From NCBI GenBank assembly GCA_947683625.1, contig CANTUR010000340.1:2232001-2296000 (forward strand): DNA of 64,000 bases. The letters run 5' to 3'. Positions 1 to 11,414 of this stretch are shown piece after piece (the stretch's first letter is position 1; the number at the start of each line of letters is the position of its first letter). A program made the translations under genes and the position numbers. The notes under the pieces were generated by a model, which saw only the letters and a list, made by a program, of their open reading frames with translations, was not told where the DNA came from and ran no database searches. The DNA is from Mallotus nudiflorus. Taxonomy: Eukaryota > Streptophyta > Magnoliopsida > Malpighiales > Euphorbiaceae.

Positions 1-1366
1 CCTAGCCTAATCCATTTATCAAATGAGTCTAGACAAGATGATTGGGCTTTGGATTAATCTTTGGTCTGAAAATCTTTTGGGCCTAGCTCCATATAGCCTG
101 GTCCATTAATCTAACTCTAATAGAAGTAACATGTACTTATTATGAATTTAAGACCTTAATTAATATCTCATATTAATTAAGCATAAATTAATAATTAAAT
201 CTTCCTTTGAAATTAAATTTCATGATATGCTAGAATCATTGCTTTTAAGCATAAATCCAATTTAATTAATCTTAATTAATTGATTAAACTCTTTAATCAA
301 TAATTAGATTAATATATAGTGATATGGTAAAACCTTTTAGGTGCGACATACTAGGTTCATGTCTAATTAGCAATGAGAAGATAATATCAACACTTAATAT
401 TATTTAAAACTTTTTCAAGTCTAAATGTGAAAATCCCAATTATTCACATTTAGTTCTCATAAGTTATAAGTGACCCCTAACATTGATATCATAACTACTA
501 AATTAGAAATGAATGTATATATAGTAATTAACATGAACCCTTTAGTCATAATTATCGTGCACTAAAATCCCTTCATTATAAGATCCCAATATAGCCTAAA
601 GTCATGATATAGTCAAACTCTAATAGCTTTATCAGTTAAGCTCATCTCAAGTTCTAGTCTTGATAAAACATAACAAATACTAGAAATACTTTCTAGCAGT
701 GAAACTCTTTCAACTTTTGTTATGTCTGTCTTAAATAGCTTAGGATCTAATCCCAATTCACTCTAGGCAATAAAACCCATCTTGTTTGAACACTCTTCCC
801 TACATTTAACTAACTAGAGCCAGCACATGACATATACCCATGTATGATTAACACAAGTATATAAGTGGTGACAAACTCTAATCACTCAAATGTGGATGAC
901 CGTGCCACCTCAGGTTGAAAGACTATATGCACCATTATAACCTGGACTATGATCGTTGACTATAAGTGAATATCCTTGCAATCACAAATCTAACATCAGA
1001 TTTGATCCACCCATCATATGAGTATCCACATATCTATTCTGATATCTCATATAAAGTAGCATAAGACTGATTACTTCCCACTATTAGCTTCACATACTAA
1101 TCAAGAAAAATGGACAGAGGTGATAGTCTAATTAATATTACCCAAATATTAATTATTCAACTATGAACTATTTATAGCATATGTACTAAATAAATTTGTA
1201 ACTCATATTATTAACTCTTAATAATAAATTTATTTAACATAATGCTAAAGGGTAAATACTTAAATTAACAAACTCTTTATTTAAATGAATATTATATTGC
1301 CATAGGGATAATTAATAGTGTCATTATTAAATACAATAATGGTGCTAGGGCACATCTACGCTAACA
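1..1366 (-). mobile_element. Copia-type LTR (family B), 5' portion, cut by window edge
   Basis: Read on the minus strand this starts TGTTAGCGTAGATG at position 1366, the usual TGTTAG start of plant Copia LTRs. The stretch from about 100 to 980 is clearly similar, with scattered differences, to about 27510-28390, where the same family forms the 5' LTR of a minus-strand Copia element. The DNA to the right is a different, plus-strand Copia gene with no polypurine tract, so position 1366 is probably the outer 5' end of an element that continues leftwards out of the window. The LTR is unusually long for Copia (over 1.3 kb). No coding sequence is seen in it. Confidence 0.7.
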
Positions 1367-1718
1367 CCTAGCTACCTTTAACTCAGTGAAGGAAGCTATT
1401 TGGATGAAGAACTTCATAAATGGATTAGGAGTTGTTCCTAGTGTTTCAAATGTAGTGAACTTGTAATGTGATAATAATAGAGCCATAGCATAGACTAAGA
1501 AACCCATACCACATCAATGATCTAAACATATACTCAAGCATTATCATCTCATTATAGATATCAATGAGAGAGGAGATATAAAGACTATGTAGAGTACCAA
1601 TATATGATAATGTTGCTAATCCACTAACTAAGCCTCTTCCACAAGCTAAGCATAAAAGTCATGCTAAGTTATTAGGTATGAGATACAATATTAATAGGGC
1701 CTAGAACAAGTGGGAGAT
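1367..1718 (+). pseudogene. Copia RNase H tail and polypurine tract, degenerate
   Basis: Translation in pieces gives EAIWMKNFINGLGVVP, followed by further matches, frame after frame, to the RNase H end of the better preserved Copia element at 17080-17354. Several in-frame stops are present. Copia RNase H removes the RNA template during reverse transcription. The piece ends with a polypurine tract (GAACAAGTGGGAGAT, 1704-1718) placed directly before an LTR. The upstream part of the element is missing: the family-B LTR was inserted at position 1366/1367. This is an old remnant with no coding capacity. Confidence 0.75.
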
Positions 1719-2609
1719 TATTAATGATATGCCATAGGCCAATTATGTAATGGCCATATTTATATTTTAATAAAAAAGATGCATTTTTATTATTACTGGC
1801 TAATTCTAGTATTATCATTGATTAGTTAATTCTATTAAGATCATCAAGTACGTGACTTAGTAGTAAAACTCTTAGGTGATACTTGAATTCTAATCCAAAT
1901 ATTCCTAGTCAATTATTATTGTAAGAATAACAATGAATAAAGACTAGTATGAGGTTGACTGATGATTAAGTTTACTGATCATATATATAAGATATTAAGC
2001 AAAACTCATAGGTACATATTTATGGAAATGATGTACTGGACTGACCCACTATGAGAGTACCACATGGATTATTGTCATAGGTAATTCTCATCATAACAGT
2101 ATTATTTGAGTCCTCTAACCTGAGATCACCATGGTTTCCTGTGCTATAAGTTCTGTATTTTGACACATCCCTACACCATACTTTAACTAGATGGTAAAAT
2201 AGATTGTGATTGGATATAGAATGAGTTATGTGAGGAATTTAAGTGGTTAAGATGGAATTTATCCCTCATTTATTTTGAGAAGTTATTAGTTAGGCCCCTT
2301 TATGAGCTAAACTGAAGAGAAATGCATGGCCATGCTAGAATGATAAAGAATTATTAGTGTTAGTCAACTTGGGATTGAGAAACAAGATGATTAAATAATA
2401 TAAAGATGACATGATCCATGCCTTATGTTCAATTAGGATATCATGTGATATAAGGACTATAGTACATGTTGTGTATTAGGTTATGTTGGATTATCGACCT
2501 TCATATAACTTGGGTAGCCATAATGTCTTGCTAGAGACAACTTATGACTTATGGGCTAAAATGGGAATTTTAGGCCCATTGCCAATGTTATGTGAACCTA
2601 TAGGGTCGC
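1719..2609 (+). mobile_element. Copia 3' LTR (family of 9870 element), interrupted
   Basis: It begins TATTAATGATATGCC right after the polypurine tract and can be followed for about 890 bases alongside the LTRs at 9870 and 17429 (shared landmarks: 'ctagtatgatgttgactga', 'gacccactatgagaatac', 'gacttgggtag.cataatg'). The canonical TG start has become TA. The match stops at 2609, where the Tat/Ogre LTR end starts. The remaining LTR half (promoter and R-U5) is not found directly beyond that insertion. Confidence 0.8.
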
Positions 2610-4723
2610 TATAGATAGTGGGGTTTAGCGCATGTCCAAGAACCGTGACACTGTTTGAGCTCAGGGCTTTAGAGAACACACTAACCACTACCATAAAGAC
2701 ATGGCATGGAGATGAGGAGTTGCCAGCCATGGTAATAACTGAGACAAATCGAAAAGGTGGTATTCGATTCCCTAAAATAAAACTAGCACCACAACCAGGA
2801 GAATCTCAGTACGGAATACCAATTTCTTTCAATCTTGTGTTCTTTTAGAATTACTTTATGAATTACTAAATTATCCTCTATTTACATGCAATTTAATATA
2901 AACCCTTACTCTAGCAATGAACTCCAAGGCAAACTAGTCATGAAAATACAAGTAAATAATGCATTCAATAGAACATATAATCCCTAAGTTAGTCTAATAT
3001 ACATGGATTTTAATTAAATTAACTAAATCTACATATTTTTAATTTACAAGTGAGCTAAAAACTAATTACTTTTAATTTTAATTAAATGAACCTAAGTCTA
3101 ATTATTTTAATTATAAAAATGGACTTAAATCTATAAATTATGAAAGTATTTAAATTAAATGGGCTAAGTCTAAATTAATTAAATTAAATTAAGTGGGTCT
3201 ATGTTTATTTTACTAGATGGGCCTAAGTTATTTATAACCTAAAATATAATTAATTATGGGCCTAAATATATTTTTTAATTAATTAAACCTAATTAATTAT
3301 TAGGTGAGATGGCTAAAAATAATTATCCAAACAAAAATAAATTAAAGCCTAACATGAGCTTAAGGCCCCAAAACACATAAAAATAATAAATAAGCCCAAA
3401 AAACAAATATAACATGCCAAAATAAATAAGTAAAAGACCAAACAAATAATTAAATTAATCTCTTCTAAAAACCCTAACTTTTATTAACGTGTATTGATTT
3501 TAATTAATTACCTAATTGAAAACCTAACTTTACTAACGAATTTAATCAAAATAAACATGCAATAACACATATAACTTTACTATTCCCACTATTTGGGCTA
3601 TTACAATAATTCATAGGAAATAATGATAAAAATAATTAATATACCCATAAAAAAATAAAGCAATATACTCAATAGGATTTTATCCTTAGCATTCCATGGA
3701 CTTCTCAATTTATCATCTCGAGCATGATCACAATATATTTTCCTCCATAATCACAAAAAAAAAAAAAAATTATGATTAGTGAATAAATTATAATAATAAC
3801 TCAAATAATAGAAATAATTAATAAAATAATAAATAAATAAAATATAAAAAGAAGAAGATGATGAGGCTTATGAGTGATGGGATGCTCCTCAGATTTGTAA
3901 AATCACTACTTCTTAATAGGTCTTCTAATGTTGTTCTTCAAAAATTCTCTAAAGATCTTCAATTAACTAATAAAACTAAAGGGGATTTTTGTAAAGAAAT
4001 ACATTTCACAAAAGAATAGAATCAAGAAGGCTTTTTCAAGAATAATCAATGAATGATAAAAATAATAATTATTATGTGTAAAAAAATGAATGAAAAATTA
4101 AAAGCTTATAAAATATGTTGCTGCCTTCCTCCCAGATTTTGTCCCTTTCTTCCCTTCCTTTTTCCTTTTCCCCTCTCCCCTTTTTCAGAGCAAAAGGCCT
4201 CATTATATAGGGATACATTTTATAACCCTAGCTATAAATTGATTCCTAAAAGACTTTTACTTCCATAAAAACATTATCAAAATAATTTTAGGAGAATTTC
4301 ATCTAGAAATTTTGAGATTTATCTAGAAAATTCAAGAATTTGCAGAATGAGTCTAATTTCAATCGAAATTGTGTAATTTTGATCAGAATTACATAATTTC
4401 AATCGGAATTTCATAATTCCAATTGGAATTAGCATAATTCCAATCAAAATTACGTAATTTCGATCAAAATTACGGTAATTCTGATCACCTTTTTTTAATT
4501 TTTAATTATAAAAAGGTCCTTGAAAGAATTTAATTTTTACAATTAGATGCCTAAAAAGCATTGCACTTTAGTCTAAAAAAACATTAAATCCTTTCTTTGA
4601 AAAAATGCAATTAGACCCTTGAAGTTTTAAAGTTTCAAATATTGAAGACCTATTCATGACATTTTCATCATTAGAGTCTTTTATTACATTCATAACTCAT
4701 CATCTCAAAATTGGGTGTCTATA
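2610..4723 (-). mobile_element. 3' LTR of the Tat/Ogre-type element (family A)
   Basis: Minus-strand start TATAGACACCC at 4723, directly after a polypurine tract; minus-strand end ...CTATCTATA at 2610. It is similar over about 2 kb to 20227-22240 and over about 720 bases to 28399-29117. A TATA-like CTATATAATG on the minus strand near 4205 precedes a purine-rich stretch and is a plausible transcription start region. LTR ends are normally TG...CA; here both visible ends read TATA, see findings. Confidence 0.8.
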
Positions 4724-4740
4724 GTTGCCCCCCTTTGTCT
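4724..4740 (-). promoter_or_regulatory. Polypurine tract of the Tat/Ogre-type element
   Basis: The minus strand reads AGACAAAGGGGGGCAAC immediately upstream of the LTR start. A polypurine tract primes plus-strand DNA synthesis during reverse transcription, and its place next to the LTR fixes the element orientation. Confidence 0.8.
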
Positions 4741-4857
4741 TTTTTTTTTGACAAATAGCGGCAAAGTAAACTAGCATGCAATTTCTTAATTGAAAGTTAG
4801 GATACTTACCTATGCTTCATGAAGCTTTTGCTTATGAACTTGCTAATGTACAACATT

Positions 4858-5450
4858 GATTTGAAATAACATATCATACTTGGTCATATGATATTAACTA
4901 TACTTGGTCATATAGTATTGGGTGAAAGGAACCTATTGTACTTGATCATACAATGTCAACTACACTCAGATGTATAGCCTTAATTAAAAAGGAACATCAC
5001 ACTCAGTCATATGATGTCGATTATACTTGGTCATATAATATTAGTTGAAGATACATTGCACTCGGTTGTACAATGCCGATTACACTTGGTCATATAGTCT
5101 GTTTTGAAAAGAAACATCACACTTGGTCATATAATCTTGATTAAAGATACATTGCACTCAGTCGTATAATGTCGACTACACTCAGTCATATAGTCTATTT
5201 TTGAAAAAAAACATCATAATCGGTCGTATGATGTTGATTATACTCGATTTTATAATCTTAATTCAGAATAAATTGCACTCAGTCATACAATGCCGATTAC
5301 AATCGATCGTATAGTCTATTTTTGAAAAGAAACATCACACTCAGTCATATGATGACGACTATACTCGGTCATATAATCTTAATTGAGGATACATTGCACT
5401 CAGTTGTACAATGTTGACTACACTAAGTTGTATAGTCTGAATTGTCTTAT
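4858..5450. repeat. Tandem array, about 118-bp higher-order unit
   Basis: Short phrases of the type 'cactcggtcatatgatg' recur about every 25-35 bases and combine into a larger unit of roughly 115-118 bases (starts near 5105, 5205 and 5320 with 'gaaaagaaacatca'). Each large unit carries alternating forms ending in 'tataatc', 'caatg' and 'tagtct'. It lies in the 3' untranslated region of the minus-strand Tat/Ogre-type element, a few hundred bases upstream of its polypurine tract in element orientation. Confidence 0.85.
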
Positions 5451-5985
5451 ATGATTATGCTATAATCCATAATTGCTCAAGATTAGCTACAACCCTTTTA
5501 TTGCTCATTAATGATGTTACAATCCATAACTTCTCGTTATTAGCTGCAACTCTTTTGTTGCTCACTGATGATGTTACAATCCATAATTGCTCGCAATTAG
5601 CTATAACCCTTTCATTGCTCATTGATGATGCTGCAGTCCATAACTACTCATGATTAGCTACAACCCTTTCATTGCTCACTGATGATGTTATAGTTCATAA
5701 TTGCTTGTAAATTGATTACAATCCTTTCATTGCTCACCTTTGATAATGCGATAGTCCATAACTGCTTGCTGATTTTAATTAACTGCAACCCTCTCGTTGC
5801 TTGCCTTTAATGCTATAATCCCTAATTGCTTGCAAATTGTTTGCAATCCTTTCATTTCTCATCTTTTATAATGCTACATTCCATAACTACTTGTGAATTG
5901 GCTGCAATCCTTTCATTGCCTGGCTTTGATAATGCTACAGTCCATAACTGCTCACAAATTTTATCTTTAGTTGTTTGAGTTAAAT
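5451..5985. repeat. Tandem array, 57-bp unit
   Basis: Three consecutive units starting at about 5511, 5568 and 5625 are exactly 57 bases long and follow the plan 'gatgttacaatccataa...ttagct.caaccctttcattgctcactgat'. More diverged units of 57-63 bases follow to about 5970. The sequence is unrelated to the 118-bp array beside it. Confidence 0.85.
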
Positions 5986-6470
5986 GCTTTGAATTCATGG
6001 TACTGATTGACTTTGAATTTTATTATGCTGACCGATTAGAATTTATATGCTGACTATTTTAAATTTCGTTGTGTTAACCATCTCTACTAATTGGGTGCTC
6101 TTTCTTCTAAATTTGTAAATTCCTATAGACTTGTTGAAGTTAGTTTCAATCATGATGAATGCATAAAAGAAAATTATAATGTTGAAAATTTTATGAGAAA
6201 ATTCATCACTTTTCATGAAATAGCATACACTCAACAAATCTCACTATTTTTTATTTTGATTACTATCATTTATTTACCATTTACAAAGGTCAAAGGCATT
6301 ATTAACCATCTTATGCTGGGAGCATATCTTTTACTAAGTGAAGAGCTTACTTCCATACCTAATTTTAGGGAGAATTTGCTAAACAAAACTCATGGAAATT
6401 AAGCATAAAAAGATCAAATTTTGAGTATCAAAATAGCCTTTGAATTATTTTTATGCTTTCCTTCCTTATC
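5986..6470. other. Element-internal region without recognised gene
   Basis: Between two tandem arrays of the Tat/Ogre-type element. A 103-codon open frame on the plus strand (6091-6402) has no motif I recognise, runs against the element's direction and is probably a chance frame in AT-rich DNA. Confidence 0.5.
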
Positions 6471-6800
6471 TGAGTATTCCCCCGCCTTCTCATATTACTC
6501 AGCATGGATACTGTTGGAAAGGTTCTTTAGATATTCATACTCATATAGAACATTGGAGTAAATAGAGCAATATTTTTTTTGGCATGGTCCTCTTTTAGTA
6601 TGCCCCTGCCTTTCTTGTATTACTCAATATGGATATCGCTAGAGGCTTCATGTTGATACTTTTACTCATTTCTGAGTATTGGAGTAAATTATGCTTGCTC
6701 TTTTTTTAATTCTCCTCTTAGTATTCCCCACTTTTCTTATATTACTCAACATGGATACCATCAAGGGATATTGTACTTATACTCATTTCTAAGCATTGGT
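6471..6800. repeat. Tandem array, three units of about 122 bp
   Basis: Three copies begin near 6471, 6596 and 6718. Each opens with a phrase like 'gagtattcccc..ctt' then 'tattactcaacatggatac', followed about 40 bases later by 'cttttactcatttctgagtattggagtaaat'. This is the third distinct array in the same 3' untranslated region. Confidence 0.85.
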
Positions 6801-9275
6801 GTAGATTATATGCACATTTATTATTCAAAAGACTAAAATAATACTTTGAAATTCAAGCAATTTATGCTTCATTTCCATAGATTTTATCTTTTGCATTTTC
6901 TTCCCCTTGTTTAGGTGTAAAGCAAGCATTAGATTGATTAGAGTTTATAAACTCTCAACACAAAACTGTTAACTACTCATCTAAATTCTCATGGCTAATA
7001 AAAGAAAGCCCTTATAATTAAAAGTCATGAGATACGCTTTTCGCACATGATCTCATGAAGTGGATGAATTTACTTTCAATTTATGAATTTTATGATTGAG
7101 ATGGTTCTTTATTATAAAATCTAAGGAATAAAGTTATGTTACTTCCCTTTATTATCTTGATGAGTGTTTTCCATGCAAGATGATACTTCTAATAAATTAT
7201 TAGCATTTGCAACCTTTCCCATTCTTGTTGATGTATCGGTTCCTTTCACCTTCTTTATAGTCTTTTGTTCTTCCCTACACAAACTATTATAAGTTAGTAT
7301 GGTCTATTCGAAAGTGAAGAAATTTTGTCAAAATGCAATGTTATTCTTATTTTTTTCTTTGTATTCTTCCCTTTAGATTTGTTTTTTATTACAAGGTTAT
7401 GATACTCCACCATTGAAGTTGCAGCTTTGGGTTACATTTGTATTTCTGCCATTCCATTAATGCTATGGTAGGGGACTTCATTCCTCATACTAAAAAAAAG
7501 GTTTAGGAGTTAGAGATCTTATTTATTGATCAAATAATTTTTTAGAGTGCATTTATTTCAAGTTTTGAGTGCATTCTTCCCTTTTATAGGGCCAGCGAAT
7601 GTATTATTGACATGTTGGACCTTCTCATCACCATATTCCATACCTTACACTCATTTGACTATTGTGGAGAGATATTCTAAAGGATGCTCTATTTGAGGCT
7701 ATGTAGATGGATACTGAATCTGAGGAGCTTGAGCATCCTATCTAGCCTCTTGAGATTTCCAATATGAGGTTTCTTGATAATGTTGCTCTTCCTATTTTAC
7801 TATTTCAAATGCTTCACATGTAAATACTTTGACTACTTTCCTATACTTTCACATCACTCATTTCAAATGTTATTAGCAAAGTATTTGCACAATCTTGACT
7901 AGGCTTAAAAACTTTATTAAGCAAAGCAGGTGTATCATAATAGATGTATGCAAGTGTATAAATGCCATGTATGACATGCATGATCCTAATAGGTCTCCTA
8001 TTTAGAATAGAGCTATGTTGTAGCTTAGAGTATGAGAATCAGGTGAATCATCAATAACCTATAGGCTTGAGTATTGAATGCTTCATTGTTGGAGCTTCTA
8101 ACATTAGAGCTTCAGATACAGTTCATTGGACTAATGACTAGGCTAGCAAGTGCGATCCATGGCTTGACAATAGAGCTTATGATTGATCAATCCACTATTG
8201 AATTTTTCTTTTTGCCATTGCTTTTGCTGTAAGATACCCGATGTACTTGTATGCTTCTTTTTGCACTGAGATATCTTTTAGTAGCTCTTATACTTCAATT
8301 TTCCATTTTTGCTCTTTAAATGTAGACTCAATTTGCCCCCAGTTCTATTTTGGATTCATTCATGTTATTCTAGTAGTCTTTTTTTATTTTAATGTGCAAG
8401 AGACCCAATTCATTCACTGCTATTATTGATCCTTTGACTTACTAACCCTATTAGTTGCAATCTTATGCACTAGAGATGTTATGGAATGGGCAAACTGATT
8501 GGAGTGAGTTCTTGATGATGAAATCAACTGGATTTAGACTTTATAGAACTCTTGAGCTGAATATGAGGCTTGATGCTCATGAAATAATTGATGATAGTTA
8601 TAAGACAAGAGTTGCAATGCAAGTTACTGAGCCACCTGAATTCTCAAGGTATAAGGGGATACTAGGCTTATAAGGAAATTTACAAAAGGGGTGGTAAAAA
8701 AGAAAACATAACTAAAATAGTGTTCTCATAGCTCTGATTTAGCTTTTATTATGTATTGTCTTTCCATTCAGATACTTATGTAGTATGATAAAGATGAATA
8801 TGCGATATTTGAAAAAAAATTAAAATTCAATTTTAATCATTCATTTGGGTAAAAATGAGAACAATCATTACATCACATAATATAACTCCTGTTACCAGCC
8901 AAGCCTAATTTTCTCTTTAATTTTTACCTCACTGTTCTTTCTTCTTCTTCTTTTCTCTCTCCTTAATTTTTTCATTTTTTTCATTCTTTTTTATTTTTTT
9001 CTCAAATTTCCTATCTTCATAAGTTACATCATGTGATATATGAATGTTCCTTGAATTTTCATTTGTGCCCATACTGAATGAATCTAATTGAATTGAATTT
9101 ATGTCAAACATGCATTTGCGATCAATATCATAATACATAATACCATTAGGATGTTAATACATAAGTAAGCATGATCAAGATTTATATCATCAATCACTAA
9201 AACAAAACAAGTTCTAAAGAAACTAAAATTTTATTCAAAAAAGACAATAAGAAAATTTATTTCCCATTCTAAAGG
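6801..9275. other. Internal region of the Tat/Ogre-type element, no recognised gene
   Basis: About 2.5 kb of AT-rich sequence between the tandem arrays and the gag remnant. No RT, RNase H or integrase motif could be read on either strand. On the minus strand 8929-9138 gives a lysine- and glutamate-rich tail (KKNEKNEKIKEREKKKKKEQ) that may be a diverged continuation of the element's coding region. On the plus strand 8455-8673 gives a 72-codon frame with a fairly normal amino-acid mix (for example RVAMQVTEPPEFSRYKGILG) that I do not recognise. Confidence 0.5.
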
Positions 9276-9869
9276 CTAGGGATGTTGGGTCTCACAATGG
9301 TTGTCCTTTAGGTGATTAACATAACAATTATCCTTGCATCTTCTTGCTAACTGTCTCCATGACTTCATCCTTCTGTACCTCCACTGTGTATGTTTCTTCC
9401 TTGTCTGGCAACTTCTCATCATTAAACTCATCACCCCATCCTGTAGGCACAATTGACTTGGAGGGTATATCAAAAGAGGGTAGTTTAGTGTAAAACACCT
9501 TATAGTCAAACTTGCCTAAGGGCTGACCCAAAAAGTCTTATACTCTTTCCACATCTTTATGTGCACTAGGAGATTTCTCATTAGCTTTGAGGTTTAGATC
9601 CTCAAAAGAGTTTAACACTTCTTCGTCGCTTACTCTTGAGTTTATCATCATGGTTGTTGGAGGTGGCATGTTTCGATAATTTAGGAAAGGATTATTTTGG
9701 GTGTTTAGGTTTGGATTTGATTTCTCAAGGTCTATGATTTTTTTTGAATCTATAAGGTTTTGAATTTTGTGTTTAAGGCACATGTAATAATCAGTTGGAT
9801 GACCAACAACTTCGTGAAACTTGCAGTTAAAGCAAGGGAGATTTGGGTTTGGTGGTCTAGTGGGGGTTA
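9276..9869 (-). pseudogene. gag: Gypsy gag, C-terminal part (Tat/Ogre type)
   Basis: Gag forms the virus-like particle that packages element RNA. The minus strand from 9869 to 9328 stays in one frame with a single stop near 9538. It contains CFNCKFHEVVGHPTDYYMC followed by LKHKIQNLIDSKKI, which matches the zinc-finger-like segment and following helix common in Gag of plant Tat/Ogre-type Gypsy elements. The N-terminal half lies on the far side of the Copia insertion (18956-19610); the break is exactly at the Copia LTR start. Downstream the frame decays. Confidence 0.75.
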
Positions 9870-11401
9870 TGTTAGTGATATGCACTAGGTCAATCATTTG
9901 TGACGATGTATTGACTTTCTTATTTTATTAATAAAGAGGTATTTCATTATCATTTTATTTTATGATAATTATATGAATGGTTAATTCTTACTAAGGCCAT
10001 CAAGTATGTGACTTGATAGTAAAACCCTTAGATTAAAATAAGAGTTCTATTCTAATTATCCATAGCTATTTATTCATTATATAAGTATTAAAGTATTAAG
10101 GCTAGTATGATGTTGACTGATGGTTATGTTTTACTAATCATGAATATGAGATATTAAGTCAACTCATAGGTACATAATGAGAGATCATGTATTGGATTGA
10201 CCCACTATGAGAATACTAAATAGATTATTGTCATAAGTATTTCCTATCACAATAATTTTATTTCGGTCCTTTGACCTTGAAATCATCATGGATTTCTACA
10301 TAGTTATTTTATTTTTTTAACACATTCTAACATTCCAAACAATTGAATATGATGTTGTTGGATATGACATTAGTTATGTGAGCAATGTGAGTGATTCATA
10401 AGGAATTTATCCCTCATTAATATGAGAAAGATATCTATGGGCCCCTTGATGAGATAGACTGAAGGAAAATTCATGGCCATGCTGAAATGAATTGATAAAG
10501 AGTTATCATTTTAAGTCTACTTGGAATCAAGTCATAATATTGAACTATATAAGGATGACATTCTATGCCTTATGTTCAATTAAGATATCATATGATAAAG
10601 GGACAATAAAATTCACTATAATTAGGTTATGTCAGATTATTGACTTCACATGACTTGGGTAGTCATAATGTCTTGCTAGAGGCCACTTATGACTTGTAGG
10701 CTTAAATAGAGATTTAGGCCCACTGCTAATGTTATGTGAAACTACAAGGTCACACAGTTAGAACAAGCCCAAAATGAATATGGGTTTAATAAGCCCAAAA
10801 TAAACTCTGTGGAAATAAATAATTAAAGTGTTTTATTTATTTGTTAATTTATTTAAGAAAAATGTTATTATAAATAAATAAATAAGATATTATTTATGAT
10901 TTATTTTTATAACAAACTCAAAATATAATAAATGGGAAATTAGCAAAAGGTCATTGGTAGGTGAAACCCTAATTTAGAGTCTATAAATATGTTATATTCT
11001 CTAGGGTTTTACTCACTTGTTTTCCCTGCCTCCAAATTTGTTTTTCTCTCTTCTGAGAAAAAAACACAGAATTTTTCTCTTGTTCTTGATTTGTGAGACA
11101 ATCAAGAAAGTTGTTAGCACACACTCCAATTCATTTTTATGAAGGGTTATTCGTGTGGATACCTATAGAGGACGCATCCTTTTGGAGACGTCTAGATCCG
11201 AACAACCAAAGGAAAAAGCTCGAGGTAAGGTGTCACTAGTGTGAACCTCCTCTTATCCTTTTAGAAAATCTTGCCTCTTCAGCGTTTTAGTGAGATTCTT
11301 GAAACCCTATATTTAATCAAATAGTCGAATTATATGGATCTAGGTTTGGGAACATGATAAATTTTTAATTTTCCAATATGTTTGTATCATGAAACCGAAC
11401 A
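9870..11401 (+). mobile_element. 5' LTR of the full-length Copia element
   Basis: It starts TGTTAGTGATATGC and ends ...CCGAACA just before the primer binding site; 1532 bp. A TATA box (CTATAAATATG, from 10981) lies about 420 bases before the LTR end, followed by a pyrimidine-rich leader, so transcription probably starts near 11010-11020. The same LTR family occurs at 1719, 17429 and 46019. Confidence 0.95.
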
Positions 11402-11402
11402 G

Positions 11403-11414
11403 TGGTATCAGAGC
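11403..11414 (+). promoter_or_regulatory. Primer binding site, initiator tRNA-Met type
   Basis: TGGTATCAGAGC, complementary to the 3' end of plant initiator tRNA-Met, one base after the 5' LTR. This is the standard Copia primer for minus-strand DNA synthesis. Confidence 0.95.

Noticed and set aside
6091..6402. 103-codon frame as a possible gene
   Set aside because: No recognisable domain, antisense to the element, overlaps another frame, AT-rich composition; length compatible with chance.
4858..6800. Possible CRISPR-like arrays because of regular repeats
   Set aside because: Units are contiguous and diverged, without unique spacers, and the genome is a plant; they are tandem repeats in a retroelement 3' region.
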